A DNA stretch of 64,000 nucleotides from Sporolactobacillus pectinivorans (GCF_002802965.1 NZ_NXGA01000001.1:2809174-2873173), one strand, 5' to 3'; shown: positions 44,752 through 53,168, counted from the first letter of the stretch. Program-made: numbers and translations. Notes: generated from the sequence alone by a model not told the origin.

Positions 44752-45447
44752 TTATGATTTTAATAGTTTCTGAACTTCGTCCCACCGCTTGTTGATTTCC
44801 TCGGCAGTCATTTTATTCACATCTTCAAGTGTCAGCGTTGTTCCTTGGCTACCACTTGCCGGCGGTGTCCCGCCATTCTGTTTGAACTTATCGTTCACAA
44901 TCTTTTGTTCAAAGGCCTTGAAAGCCTCTTCTAGCTTTCCGATGTTAGCCGTTGTTGACTCTTCATCCTTGCCCAAAAAGAAGTCGACAAGATCGGCTGG
45001 CAATCCTTTAGCTGTCGCTGCAGTCAGAGCCTTGCTTTTGAGCGCTTCTCTGGACCGCTCTTTCTCCGATTCCTCGAACTTTTGTTTCAGTTCGCGAAGT
45101 GCTTTTTGCTCTGGCGTTTCTGCTGGGTACCGCTTGGAAATTTCGTTCTCAAGAATCTCAGGAAGAGACTTTTCCTTGAAGGTATTAATGCCTTGCGTCA
45201 CGCGGCTGTCAGCAAATGAATTCAACCACTTCTTGCCGCCTTCATCCTCATTCAGGAACTTCTGTACCGATTCAAGTGTCAGTTGAGACCCTTGGCCGTT
45301 ACTTGCTCCTGCCGGTGGTGTCGGTGGATCGGCAGGTGGATCGCCTGCCGGTGCCGGGGGTGTTGACCCAGGCGGTGTTGGATTACCTCCTTGTGGCTCT
45401 GCAAAATACTGCAGGCGAAGCGGATATCTCAAAAGACTTGTTTTCAT
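44752..45447 (-). CDS. Scaffolding protein (DUF4355)
   Basis: 231 aa. Pro/Gly/Ala-rich N-terminus, long charged coiled coil (about 75-150, ALRELKQKFEESEKERSREA), and a C-terminal ILTLEDVNKMTAEEINKRWD-type helix pair, here TLEDVNKMTAEEINKRWDEV. Typical DUF4355 scaffold preceding the coat gene. AAGGAGGAAGAA is an excellent ribosome binding site. It is the first gene after the internal terminator at 45553. Confidence 0.88.
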   Translation of the reverse strand: MKTSLLRYPLRLQYFAEPQGGNPTPPGSTPPAPAGDPPADPPTPPAGASNGQGSQLTLESVQKFLNEDEGGKKWLNSFADSRVTQGINTFKEKSLPEILENEISKRYPAETPEQKALRELKQKFEESEKERSREALKSKALTAATAKGLPADLVDFFLGKDEESTTANIGKLEEAFKAFEQKIVNDKFKQNGGTPPASGSQGTTLTLEDVNKMTAEEINKRWDEVQKLLKS

Positions 45448-45552
45448 GTTTCTTCCTCCTTGCCCTGGGCAGTTCCACGATGGCCCTGCGACAGTTCAAA
45501 TAGTGGTTTTCGTACTGTTCTTTAAGGACTGCAGAACGAAAAAAAGTCCATG

Positions 45553-45577
45553 AAAAAAGCACCCTCGAAAGGATGCC
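45553..45577 (-). terminator. Internal terminator before the scaffold gene
   Basis: On the minus strand GGCATCC pairs with GGGTGC across TTTCGA, followed by six T. It separates the terminase-portal group from the scaffold-coat group. Confidence 0.75.
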
Positions 45578-45579
45578 TT

Positions 45580-45603
45580 AAATTCGCAAACGTCTGCGAA
45601 TTT
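45580..45603. repeat. 24-bp palindrome after the 45607 gene, copy 2
   Basis: Same sequence as 28732-28755 except one base in the centre. It sits directly after a stop codon (45607-45609) and ahead of a terminator, exactly as copy 1 does. Confidence 0.8.
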
Positions 45604-45606
45604 AGT

Positions 45607-45888
45607 TCAATATATCTCAGGTTTATAGAGTCTTGATAGATTTTTAAATTCTTTGTCAATCGCTTGCTTGACGACTTTCTCAATTCCTTCAAAATTAACC
45701 CTCACGCTAAGATCACTCAGTGTTTTTGAATCATGTACCCCTGATCGATACTGACTTTCCATCAATACAGCTATCAGATCAAGCTGCTGAGCAGTTAATG
45801 AATTCAATTCAGGATATCCGATCAGCGTAGCAAAATGCCGTGAATATTGTTTATATTCAATGCCCTCTGCCATGTCATTTAAACCCAT
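45607..45888 (-). CDS. Hypothetical phage protein downstream of the portal
   Basis: 93 aa, helical (SLTAQQLDLIAVLMESQYRS). No family recognised. The start ATG 45888 lies inside the end of the previous gene; ATG 45873 is an alternative. Neither has a strong ribosome binding site, so coupling is likely. Confidence 0.6.
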   Translation of the reverse strand: MGLNDMAEGIEYKQYSRHFATLIGYPELNSLTAQQLDLIAVLMESQYRSGVHDSKTLSDLSVRVNFEGIEKVVKQAIDKEFKNLSRLYKPEIY

Positions 45889-46054
45889 TCAACTTATTCG
45901 AGAGTTCACCGGCAATGTACAGTGCCTGTTTTTCCTCAAATCCCTGAACAATCAGTTCATCGTAGTATTTCTTCACCATCTGAGCGATCAGATAAAAGTT
46001 TTCCTTTACCACGTCGACGTTCAGCTCAGCTTCAAGCCTTTTGTGTGCTTCCAA
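45875..46054 (-). CDS. Hypothetical phage protein downstream of the portal
   Basis: 59 aa from TTG 46054, nine bases after AAAGGA (a GTG at 46063 is too close to it). Helical: VVKENFYLIAQMVKKYYDEL, GFEEKQALYIAGELSNKL. No family recognised; overlaps the next gene by 14 bases. Confidence 0.6.
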   Translation of the reverse strand: MEAHKRLEAELNVDVVKENFYLIAQMVKKYYDELIVQGFEEKQALYIAGELSNKLNGFK

Positions 46055-46086
46055 TCGGCTCACTCCTTTGTGGGTTTGTTTGGATC

Positions 46087-47517
46087 TTAGCTATTTGGAA
46101 CAGTTTTTGCCAAATCATTCATTGGTAAAGTTGAATTCATCGGTCCATACACACTCTCAGCCTGACTTGCTGTGTCCTCATGCATCCGGTCCATCTCCTC
46201 CTGAACGTTCGTGATAAACGGTAACAGGCTCAATCGTGTTTCCTCGCTGACAAGGCCTTTCAATGCTCCAGAAGCCTGAGCATCAGAAAGAATATCATCC
46301 GGGAGATTTCGCTTGAACTGAAACGTCATCTGCAGATAATCGTCCGGTTTAGCCAACCGTTTCTTGGCCCATGTGGAACACAATAATTTGAACTGATACC
46401 TCAGCCCAGCTGTCATTTTTCGCTCCATGGTAATGGATTTATGCTCAAGAGCCATTAACTTGTACCGCATGGCCACACCGGTAACAGTCGTCCCAAATGA
46501 CTTATCCGAAAAATTCACTGTCTTGGCGAATCTCATGATGTTCTCTTCCAAGCGATTTAAGTGGTGCTCAATAATATTATCGTTCAGGTCCTTTGTCAGA
46601 TATTTCACGTCCTGAGTTTCATCATCCAGATTAATGACTCCGGTGCGTTTCATGTTTTGCTGATCTTCCTCATCCAGGAAGGCGCCTTTTGCGACCAAGT
46701 AAGCCAGTCGGTATTGCTCAATCTCATTACTGACATCGCTCAGGGTCCGGTCATATGCGTCGATAAGTTGCAACACCTTCTCAGCATCGCCTTTAAGTTC
46801 CTGATTGTTCGGAACGCCAAACAACGGACAGTAATCAAACATGTGCGATTTGCTCTCAATCAACGAATAATCGGCTCCGTCAGTCGATTCGAAGTGGTAA
46901 ATCGTACTATCATCGTAGAAATCAGCATTGTAAATGGTCAGCCTATCGTCCGGATTACTGTTATCGTAACCCCATTTGAAAGTTTCATAATAGCGCAGGG
47001 CGTACATCGGATTCGTCATATCGTCCGTCATCGAAAGGATGATTGTTTCCCATGGATTCACTGTCATCAAAGCTTCTTTTCCATCCGGATCGATATAAAG
47101 TAACCGGGCACCGTATCCGCAAATAGTTGCTTTCTTACCTAACTCACTATCGGCGTCTTCAATGTTATTCCGCTTGTTGAAATCCGATAGGGTCTCGGTC
47201 AATCCAGTTGCTTCGTCAATGCCATATGAGATTGGATTACCGAATAGATACCCCACTTTAGTATCCGCGATCTCGGCGTCAAATGAGTTATTGATTTTGT
47301 TGTTGACCTTATCATCAATCCGAGTAGTAGTTTGTCCTTTGACATCCTCATATTTGATCGGCTGTCGTGTTAGAATCGGAACTCCTTTGACTGATGCTTT
47401 ATATCGCTCGTACAGCCGCACCATGCGATCATGATCCTGTTTGTGATCATTGATCATCACTCGGATAATCTCGCTTGTAATGCCGTCCTGTTCAATCAAA
47501 GGGATATATTCATTCAT
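46087..47517 (-). CDS. Portal protein, SPP1 family
   Basis: 476 aa. Typical blocks: DKVNNKINNSFDAEIADTKV, VGYLFGNPISYG, AQASGALKGLVSEETRLSLL near the C-terminus, and LEENIMRFAKTVNFSDKSFG with SGVAMRYKLMALEHK-like VTGVAMRYKLMALEHKS. Dodecameric DNA channel of the head. Start overlaps the TerL stop by four bases. Confidence 0.9.
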   Translation of the reverse strand: MNEYIPLIEQDGITSEIIRVMINDHKQDHDRMVRLYERYKASVKGVPILTRQPIKYEDVKGQTTTRIDDKVNNKINNSFDAEIADTKVGYLFGNPISYGIDEATGLTETLSDFNKRNNIEDADSELGKKATICGYGARLLYIDPDGKEALMTVNPWETIILSMTDDMTNPMYALRYYETFKWGYDNSNPDDRLTIYNADFYDDSTIYHFESTDGADYSLIESKSHMFDYCPLFGVPNNQELKGDAEKVLQLIDAYDRTLSDVSNEIEQYRLAYLVAKGAFLDEEDQQNMKRTGVINLDDETQDVKYLTKDLNDNIIEHHLNRLEENIMRFAKTVNFSDKSFGTTVTGVAMRYKLMALEHKSITMERKMTAGLRYQFKLLCSTWAKKRLAKPDDYLQMTFQFKRNLPDDILSDAQASGALKGLVSEETRLSLLPFITNVQEEMDRMHEDTASQAESVYGPMNSTLPMNDLAKTVPNS

Positions 47518-48740
47518 GTACTCACCTTCTTTCCTGTACGCCGTCTGTATGGCTTGATCATGGAATAGAGCGCGTACCGGATAGCATCCAACACGTCATC
47601 CCATAACTTAACCGGTTGCCCTGTCGTCTCATTCCAGACATACATGTAAATCTCTTTACGGAAACGCTGAACACGATCTTTAACGATAAACAGCTTCTTT
47701 CGCTTAAACAACCGTGCAACTTCTTCAATTCCTGAAATGACCTCTTTGTCTGCATTGATCGCATGAAAATGCTCTCGCCTTAAACGCTTGATATGTTCAG
47801 GTCGTGCTGTATCACAATAAAAACGGATGTCACCATAGCGGCTCTTTATTCCGCTGGCGACGTCCACCCAGTAATCAATCTCTTCAAATTGTTTGGCATG
47901 TTCCTCGATTAAGTAGAAATTACCTTGATCATCTTCACCGATGACAACCATCACTCCGTGGTGATCATAACCAAAATCGACTCCAGCGAAGTATTTAACA
48001 AAATTGATCTTGCTCAGTTTGGATTCGCTGATATAATGAATATCCTTGTTGAAATCTTTGTAGACGACTCCTTCAGCTGCACACCAGATACCATTAATAT
48101 CTCGATCATAGAACATGCCACTTGGTGTTGTCGCCTTGATGTTTTCCCGGTATCGCTCGTTCAGAAATGTGTTATCCTCCAGTACGAAGTGAAAGTCCAC
48201 AATACTTTTATCCGGATTGTCGATATAATCTCTTTTCAGCCAATGTTCCGGTTGATCCGGATTCGTATCAATCAGGATTCGCGCTCCGTTGGCCGAGCAT
48301 CGCGATTTGATTTCATTAAAGACTTCCTCATTGGCAAGCGAACCTTCATTAATGTACGCTCCGTAAGCAGTCATACCTCGAATTCTGTTCAAGTCGTTGA
48401 TCTTGCTGTGGCCAGTACAGACAACAAGTACGCCGAACAGTTTAAAACGGTTGTACTTGTCCATGTGGAAGTTAATGCCGTATTTGTTGGTCAACTCTAT
48501 TAAGACGTTCTTTGCTAAGTTTCCCAGGTTCGCGCCAGCAAGAATGTACTGCGGATTCTCCACGCCTTCATTCGTCGCAATGTGCTTGACACGTTTCAGC
48601 TCATAAAGGAACAAGTCATTGTCGATAACCGTCTTACCGGTTCGCTTCGCTCCGTGATTAATCAGCATGAAATAATCATGGTTGAAGGCGTATCGGAGAA
48701 CTTCCTGCTGCTTCGGCGTATAGAGTTCACTCAGAGCCAT
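47514..48740 (-). CDS. terL: Terminase large subunit (PBSX/Terminase_3 family)
   Basis: 408 aa. ATPase: Walker A-like LINHGAKRTGKTVIDN near residue 30 and GAYINEGSLANEEVF as the Walker B/coupling region. Nuclease half: FAGVDFGYDHHGVMVVIGED with conserved acidic residues, then FYCDTARPEHIKRLR. It packages DNA with TerS, whose gene it overlaps by 14 bases. Confidence 0.92.
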   Translation of the reverse strand: MALSELYTPKQQEVLRYAFNHDYFMLINHGAKRTGKTVIDNDLFLYELKRVKHIATNEGVENPQYILAGANLGNLAKNVLIELTNKYGINFHMDKYNRFKLFGVLVVCTGHSKINDLNRIRGMTAYGAYINEGSLANEEVFNEIKSRCSANGARILIDTNPDQPEHWLKRDYIDNPDKSIVDFHFVLEDNTFLNERYRENIKATTPSGMFYDRDINGIWCAAEGVVYKDFNKDIHYISESKLSKINFVKYFAGVDFGYDHHGVMVVIGEDDQGNFYLIEEHAKQFEEIDYWVDVASGIKSRYGDIRFYCDTARPEHIKRLRREHFHAINADKEVISGIEEVARLFKRKKLFIVKDRVQRFRKEIYMYVWNETTGQPVKLWDDVLDAIRYALYSMIKPYRRRTGKKVST

Positions 48741-49569
48741 CTCTGAACGCCTCCTCCAGCCTATCTAGGAGATTGCCAACTTTGTCCTCTGTATTTGCCC
48801 CGGTGTCAGTTGATGCCCGTATCTGGTCAATACGAGCCTGCATAAGATCACCTTTTAACTTTTTCTCATCATCCATCTTGATGATTTCTTGCTTTTGCTT
48901 AATCGCCTTTATCAGTTTGTCTGTCACTCGAGTTAATGCTTCTTCAAGACTTAAGATATCATCAATCTTTTTGAATTCCGTTTCCTCTACTTGTGTGACG
49001 ACCAGTTTCTGCGTCTGAACAGGAACCTTTATTTCGGTACCGTCTTTTTCCACAGCACGTACGTCTTTGACTCTGCGTAACTCTTTAAGCTCGCGCCGTT
49101 CTTTTTCGGTCAATCCATCTTCAATACGCTTGATTCGTTTCATCATTCGACGCTGTCGAATAGTCAGTTCACGAATGGTCATATCAATTTGAATCAGCGG
49201 ATCCGTTGTAATTGCAGAGAATAGGGCCTTCTCATCTTCATCCAAGTAGTCCCACATAAGCGTTTCAAACTCGCCAGTTCTTACAGCGTTCTTGTTTCCT
49301 TTCGGTGCGTGGCCACCTGCATTACCTTTTGCATTTTGATTGCCGAACGGAGCACCACGCGTACCATTTGAACGATTAGGAGCGCTCCTTTTCGATTTAG
49401 GAGCGCTCCCTTTCAATTCGTTATCCCATTTGTCCTGAGCCTTCCACTTTCGAATGGTGCTCGGCGTGATACCCATTTGTTCTGCAAGGTCGACCAGCTT
49501 TAGCTTCCCGGCGTTTTTCAACCATATGTCTTTTGCATTATCGCGTCTTGGATCTCTCGGTCTTGCCAC
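48727..49569 (-). CDS. terS: Terminase small subunit (YqaS/PBSX type)
   Basis: 280 aa. N-terminal HTH: LVDLAEQMGITPSTIRKWKA followed by KWDNELKGSAPKSKRSAPNR, a Gly/Asn-rich linker (FGNQNAKGNAGGHAPKGNKN), and a long charged coiled coil carrying IRELTIRQRRMMKRIKRIE. It recognises the packaging start site. GGAGGTGG lies just upstream of the start. Confidence 0.88.
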   Translation of the reverse strand: MARPRDPRRDNAKDIWLKNAGKLKLVDLAEQMGITPSTIRKWKAQDKWDNELKGSAPKSKRSAPNRSNGTRGAPFGNQNAKGNAGGHAPKGNKNAVRTGEFETLMWDYLDEDEKALFSAITTDPLIQIDMTIRELTIRQRRMMKRIKRIEDGLTEKERRELKELRRVKDVRAVEKDGTEIKVPVQTQKLVVTQVEETEFKKIDDILSLEEALTRVTDKLIKAIKQKQEIIKMDDEKKLKGDLMQARIDQIRASTDTGANTEDKVGNLLDRLEEAFRDGSE

Positions 49570-49605
49570 GTCACATCACCGCCACCTCCACGATTGAGTT
49601 TATAT

Positions 49606-49836
49606 TTATAACTCGTCCTTCTGAAGTTGAAGGTCTATTTCAATGAGTTTCTTCAAATCATCTACTGAGGTAATTTTGATTTGCCCTTTTTGAAAGTCCT
49701 TAATCCATTGAGCAATACCGGCCTGAACAATCTTTCTGTATTTTTCTTTTGAGGTAGCAATTCCTGTAAGAACTTCTATTTCATGTTGCAGCAAATCATT
49801 TTGCGAACATTTGTTTTCATTTTCTATTGCCAGCAC
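49606..49836 (-). CDS. Small hypothetical protein upstream of terS
   Basis: 76 aa from GTG 49836 after TAGGA. Helical: QNDLLQHEIEVLTGIATSKE, AGIAQWIKDFQKGQIKI, SVDDLKKLIEIDLQL. No family recognised. It lies between the structured element at 49857 and terS. Confidence 0.6.
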   Translation of the reverse strand: MLAIENENKCSQNDLLQHEIEVLTGIATSKEKYRKIVQAGIAQWIKDFQKGQIKITSVDDLKKLIEIDLQLQKDEL

Positions 49837-49856
49837 CCCATTCCTAAATTAAAATA

Positions 49857-49926
49857 GGAAACGAGATAGTGGTCTACTTAAACCGTGGCCACGGCCTTCC
49901 ACTATCTCCGCTGGGGTAACCAGCAG
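49857..49926 (-). other. Two-hairpin structured element, candidate packaging site or RNA
   Basis: On the minus strand: hairpin 1 GCTGG-TTACC-CCAGC, then a long stem GAGATAGTGG/CCACTATCTC (10 of 10 paired) that encloses a perfect palindrome CCGTGGCCACGG. No T-run follows, so it is not a simple terminator. It lies in front of the terS region, where cos/pac sites are commonly found. Confidence 0.55.
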
Positions 49927-49971
49927 AGTTATAAAAGGAGGGGGATGTTGGCGCATCCTCTTCTTTTTTTA

Positions 49972-51186
49972 TTATGTCTTCAAAAGAAGTTTGGCCTTAT
50001 TACCTGTAAACTCCTCATACCTTTTTTTGATCACATCACAATATTTAGGGTCAAGTTCAGCCATATAGCATACACGGCCGGTCTGTTCTGCAGCGATCAT
50101 CGTTGTACCACTTCCTGAACAGCCGTCCAAGACAATCTCACCCTTCTTTGACGAGTTCTGAATGGCCTGAGCGACAAGGGGGACTGGTTTCATCGTCGGA
50201 TGTTCGCCGTTTCGTAGCGGCTTATCATAAAACCAAACAGTCGATTGCTTGCGGTCACCGTTCCATTCATGAGGGGCACCCAGTTTCCAACCGTAAAGAA
50301 TCGGTTCATGCTGCCACTGATAATCCTGCCGACCCACCACAAAACCATTTTTTACCCATACGATACACTGCTTCATTAACCAACCTGCATCAAACATGGC
50401 TTTCCTGAAGTTGTATCCTTCAGAATCTGCATGACAGACATAAATAGCGCCACCCCTGCGGGTGGCGCTCAACAGTGTCGTATATAGGTTGAGTAAAAAT
50501 CGATAAAAAGTGTCATTATCCATCTTGTCATTCATGATTTTTAGCGAATCGGCCGTCTTGCCTTCGTAATCAACATTATACGGTGGGTCGGTAAAAACCA
50601 TTGAGGCAAGCTGGCCATCCATTAAACGATCAATTATTTGCTGATCGGTACTGTCACCGCAAATTAATCGATGAGGACCAAGCTCCCAAATATCACCTGG
50701 TTTTGTTTCAGGCTTTTCGATAGCAGCAAGTTCCTGGTCCGCATCGAACTCATCGTCTTCAATTGCAACGGGCATCTGACTTTCCAATTTTTCGATTAAA
50801 TCAGCAAGGTCAGATTCGTCGAAACCAGTTAGATCAATCCCCATGTCATTTTCATCAAGTTCCTGAAGTAATGCAGAAAGCTTGTCTTCATCCCAGTCAC
50901 CACTAATCTTATTCAGTGCCAGGTTCAAGGATTTTTCTTTGTTCAAATCGAGATTGACAACAGAAACCTCAATTTCGTCATAGCCACTCTCTTTAAGAAT
51001 TTTAAATCGTTGGTGGCCACCGACAAGATTTCCTGTTCTCTCGTTCCACACAAGTGGATCGACATAACCGAAAGTATTAATGGATTTCTTTAATTTCTTA
51101 TAATCCGGATCTCCACTTTTTAAATCTAAACGAGGATTATATGGAGCCGGATTAATCTTTGAAATAGAGATCTTTTTTATAAGCAT
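49972..51186 (-). CDS. DNA adenine methyltransferase with N-terminal ParB-like domain
   Basis: 404 aa from ATG 51186 (GAGGGTG at good spacing). ParB/sulfiredoxin-like domain 1-110 (INPAPYNPRL, VGGHQRFKILKESGYDEI). Acidic linker, then a beta-type amino-methyltransferase: catalytic motif IV DPPYNVDYEG near 205 and SAM motif LDGCSGSGTTMIAAE near 370, in the motif order typical of beta enzymes. Probably protects phage DNA from host restriction; specificity unknown. Located between terS and cargo genes. Confidence 0.9.
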   Translation of the reverse strand: MLIKKISISKINPAPYNPRLDLKSGDPDYKKLKKSINTFGYVDPLVWNERTGNLVGGHQRFKILKESGYDEIEVSVVNLDLNKEKSLNLALNKISGDWDEDKLSALLQELDENDMGIDLTGFDESDLADLIEKLESQMPVAIEDDEFDADQELAAIEKPETKPGDIWELGPHRLICGDSTDQQIIDRLMDGQLASMVFTDPPYNVDYEGKTADSLKIMNDKMDNDTFYRFLLNLYTTLLSATRRGGAIYVCHADSEGYNFRKAMFDAGWLMKQCIVWVKNGFVVGRQDYQWQHEPILYGWKLGAPHEWNGDRKQSTVWFYDKPLRNGEHPTMKPVPLVAQAIQNSSKKGEIVLDGCSGSGTTMIAAEQTGRVCYMAELDPKYCDVIKKRYEEFTGNKAKLLLKT

Positions 51187-51320
51187 TATGTTCATCACCC
51201 TCAATTCAACAAAAATCATGAATTATGTTGTCACCCACTCACGACACCCCACCTCCAGCGCTGAATTGTTTGATTTGGATTTGGTAAATTTTCTCCAATG
51301 ATTTAAATGAACCAATCTCG

Positions 51321-51497
51321 TATAATGAACACATGAAATCCTCTTCACCGGAGCGTGAAGGAGGAAATGAATTGAAAAGGAAGTTATTTATCTCAATTGA
51401 TTTTTGGTTCATGAGAATCAAAGTCAAGATTAAGTTAGTTAAAAAGAATAAATAACAATTTTATAAAATACGCTCCGGAAGAGGATTTCCTCTTTCG
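51321..51497 (+). ncRNA. Small plus-strand transcript candidate closed by long-range inverted repeats
   Basis: A TATAAT at 51321 would start RNA near 51333. The first transcribed bases (51335-51356) pair with 51471-51490 over about 20 positions with two bases bulged. A local stem CTTCAC/GTGAAG (51342-51360) abuts a strong AAGGAGG. A GAGGA/TCCTC hairpin with T-run ends the unit at about 51497. The 5'-3' pairing resembles type I toxin messages. Confidence 0.45.
51372..51434 (+). CDS. 20-aa basic-hydrophobic peptide inside the small transcript
   Basis: TTG start at 51372, about 7 bases after AAGGAGG; MKRKLFISIDFWFMRIKSQD then TAA. A basic N-terminus and aromatic/hydrophobic centre could insert in membranes. 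It is the only frame that follows the ribosome binding site sensibly (the ATG two bases earlier stops at once). No homologue recognised. Confidence 0.35.
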
Positions 51498-51602
51498 AAG
51501 TAAACTAAATAAATTAAATGTAGTTAAAATACACCTAGAAAGTTTCTATTATCCCTCTTCAAACCCATCGACCTTCTCCGTGATACCTACCTCCATTTAA
51601 GC

Positions 51603-51627
51603 AAAATAAAAGCACCTCGAAGGGTGC
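51603..51627 (-). terminator. Terminator after the DUF4145 gene
   Basis: Minus-strand GCACC...GGTGC stem followed by TTTTATTTTGC, ten bases after the stop codon. Confidence 0.75.
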
Positions 51628-51636
51628 AATTTATCG

Positions 51637-52308
51637 TTATGCATTGTCTCTTTTGTCAATTTGGTTTTTTATTGATTCTGGAAGTCCGCTATAAAATTTT
51701 TGGATTCTCTTCTTTCTTGAAATCAATTCTTCTACAATCATATTTATTAATTCAAAAAGAAAGTTCACATCATCTTGATGCTGATTTAGATCGATTTCGC
51801 CAGGATGTATTCCCTTATTGCCATAATATCTAATAGTGTCTAAACCTTGTTGCAGTTCTTCTGGTATTCCTGTCTTGACAATATTACCTATCATCTCGTT
51901 TAAATTATTTCCAGGCGTGTTCAAAAAGCTTAGTAACGATTCAATTCCTAACCTCAACAGTGCAGCAGCAGCCCTTGGAGAGTATTTAAAAACTCCTGCT
52001 GCCTCATCATAAACATCCTTTACCTGTTTTGGCATATCGGTTGAAGGGTCTGGAACCGTAAGGGTTAACGGATATACCATTTTATCTTTGTACCAAAAAG
52101 TGTAATCGTTGCATTCGGAGCAGTGAGTTACGTAGTAATCAGATAATTTTTTTCCACCTATGTCTATTCCTAAAGAATTTAAAAGAAAGTGTCCTCTCGC
52201 ATCTTTAAAATTCCCCCAAAAAATGTTGAAATGTTCTTGTGGGCAATAAACATGACAAAACGGGCAATTATACTTAGATAGACTCAAACTAGGTTTAACT
52301 TCTTCCAT
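51637..52308 (-). CDS. DUF4145-domain protein with N-terminal zinc ribbon
   Basis: 223 aa. Four cysteines in CPFCHVYC and HCSECNDYTFW suggest a zinc ribbon (14-95). The C-terminal helical DUF4145 domain (about 120-205) has YSPRAAAALLRLGIESLLSF, IRYYGNKGIHPGEIDLN and FLFELINMIVEEL. DUF4145 is often linked to restriction or anti-phage proteins, so a defence or superinfection role for this cargo gene is plausible but unproved. It has its own terminator. Confidence 0.8.
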   Translation of the reverse strand: MEEVKPSLSLSKYNCPFCHVYCPQEHFNIFWGNFKDARGHFLLNSLGIDIGGKKLSDYYVTHCSECNDYTFWYKDKMVYPLTLTVPDPSTDMPKQVKDVYDEAAGVFKYSPRAAAALLRLGIESLLSFLNTPGNNLNEMIGNIVKTGIPEELQQGLDTIRYYGNKGIHPGEIDLNQHQDDVNFLFELINMIVEELISRKKRIQKFYSGLPESIKNQIDKRDNA

Positions 52309-52404
52309 TCAACACGTCCCCATTCGGATAATATCTCTTCAACTATTTCGTCAAATGGAGACATTTTCCTGCATGATTCAATAATAATAGCAACACAATT
52401 GGCA

Positions 52405-52623
52405 CTATAGTTGTTTTCTTATTAATTTCTTTACTTCAAGTAATACAGCAGTAGATTCTTTTTCTTCTTTCTCCAAATTAGTAAAAATGTTTCTTAATTC
52501 ATCATTTCGTGGGTCACTTTCTAATTCGCTTTTAAGCATTACCTTTATTTCATTGATCATTTCTAACACATTACTTATTCTTTTAATTATTTTGATCAGC
52601 ACATCTCTTTCATCAGGGTCCAT
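52405..52623 (-). CDS. Small coiled-coil hypothetical protein
   Basis: 72 aa, highly charged, almost entirely helical (VLIKIIKRISNVLEMINEIK, NIFTNLEKEEKESTAVLLEV). GGTGGAGG precedes the ATG. No family recognised. Single-gene cargo unit. Confidence 0.6.
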   Translation of the reverse strand: MDPDERDVLIKIIKRISNVLEMINEIKVMLKSELESDPRNDELRNIFTNLEKEEKESTAVLLEVKKLIRKQL

Positions 52624-52699
52624 TAACTTTCCTCCACCACGTGTTATAACATCTTACATCATATAAAATTGAAATCTGTAACACATGAGTCGAAAGAAA

Positions 52700-52720
52700 T
52701 AAGCACCCTGACCAGTGCTT
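52700..52720 (-). terminator. Terminator after the Cse60-like gene
   Basis: AAGCACT...GGGTGCTT stem with a bulge, then TATTTCTTT on the minus strand; it starts within the stop codon. Confidence 0.55.
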
Positions 52721-52895
52721 AGGCTTTGCTTTTTTTCTCTTTATAAATAACTAATGCTGAATAGTGTTGTTCTCTTTCATTCCTAGGAGAGCTAAATTCA
52801 ACATCTACAAGATCATGGTCAACTCTTTCTAATAGTATATTCATGTCCCTTTCAAATTCCATTGGATTTGTTTGAGTGATGAGTTTCGCTTTCAT
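52719..52895 (-). CDS. Cse60-like sporulation-associated small protein
   Basis: 58 aa from ATG 52895 (AAAGAGGGG upstream). KAKLITQTNPMEFERDMNIL, HDLVDVEFSSPRN and YSALVIYKEKK follow the beta-alpha-beta pattern of Cse60, a sporulation-expressed protein of Bacillus and a common phage passenger. Function unknown. Confidence 0.7.
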   Translation of the reverse strand: MKAKLITQTNPMEFERDMNILLERVDHDLVDVEFSSPRNEREQHYSALVIYKEKKSKA

Positions 52896-52931
52896 AGTTT
52901 TTTGCCCCTCTTTTGGAATATATTTATACAT

Positions 52932-53140
52932 TCATACTATATTCGACATAAAGGGACAAATTCCCTACTTGAAAACGTTTTAATAGCGTCTTTGCGTCTT
53001 ATAGCCCCAACGTGGCGTCATGTCTCCTGTTCTAACCGGAAAGTCTATTCCTATCCGACCATTAGATACCTGCTAACAAATCTCTCTTAATTAAACAACA
53101 AGTTTTGTCATGCTACATGACACCTACCTCCGTTTGTGCA
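52932..53140. other. Intergenic region
   Basis: No gene. It contains GTCATG TAG CATGAC (complement near 53107-53121) and a block at 53120-53150 that recurs at 51583-51613. Confidence 0.4.
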
Positions 53141-53150
53141 AAATAAAGAG
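53120..53150. repeat. Short repeat shared with 51583-51613
   Basis: Both read ACCTACCTCC, two or three variable bases, then GCAAAATAAA, each just beyond a terminator of a minus-strand cargo gene. On the minus strand it supplies GGAGGTAGGT. It marks a conserved boundary between cargo cassettes. Confidence 0.55.
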
Positions 53151-53168
53151 ACGAGCTTATGCCGTCTC
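53141..53168 (-). terminator. Terminator after the 149-aa membrane protein gene
   Basis: GAGACG...CGTCTC stem followed by TTTATTTT on the minus strand, nine bases after the stop. Confidence 0.8.

Larger units (their letters stand above)
51187..51636. other. Region holding a small plus-strand transcription unit
   Basis: About 450 bases between the methyltransferase and DUF4145 genes. It holds the unit at 51321-51497, with a minus-strand terminator at its right edge. No full-size gene. Confidence 0.5.

Noticed and set aside
51239..51427. 62-codon minus-strand frame next to the methyltransferase
   Set aside because: It overlaps the small plus-strand unit, has no ribosome binding site and reads like the complement of inverted repeats.
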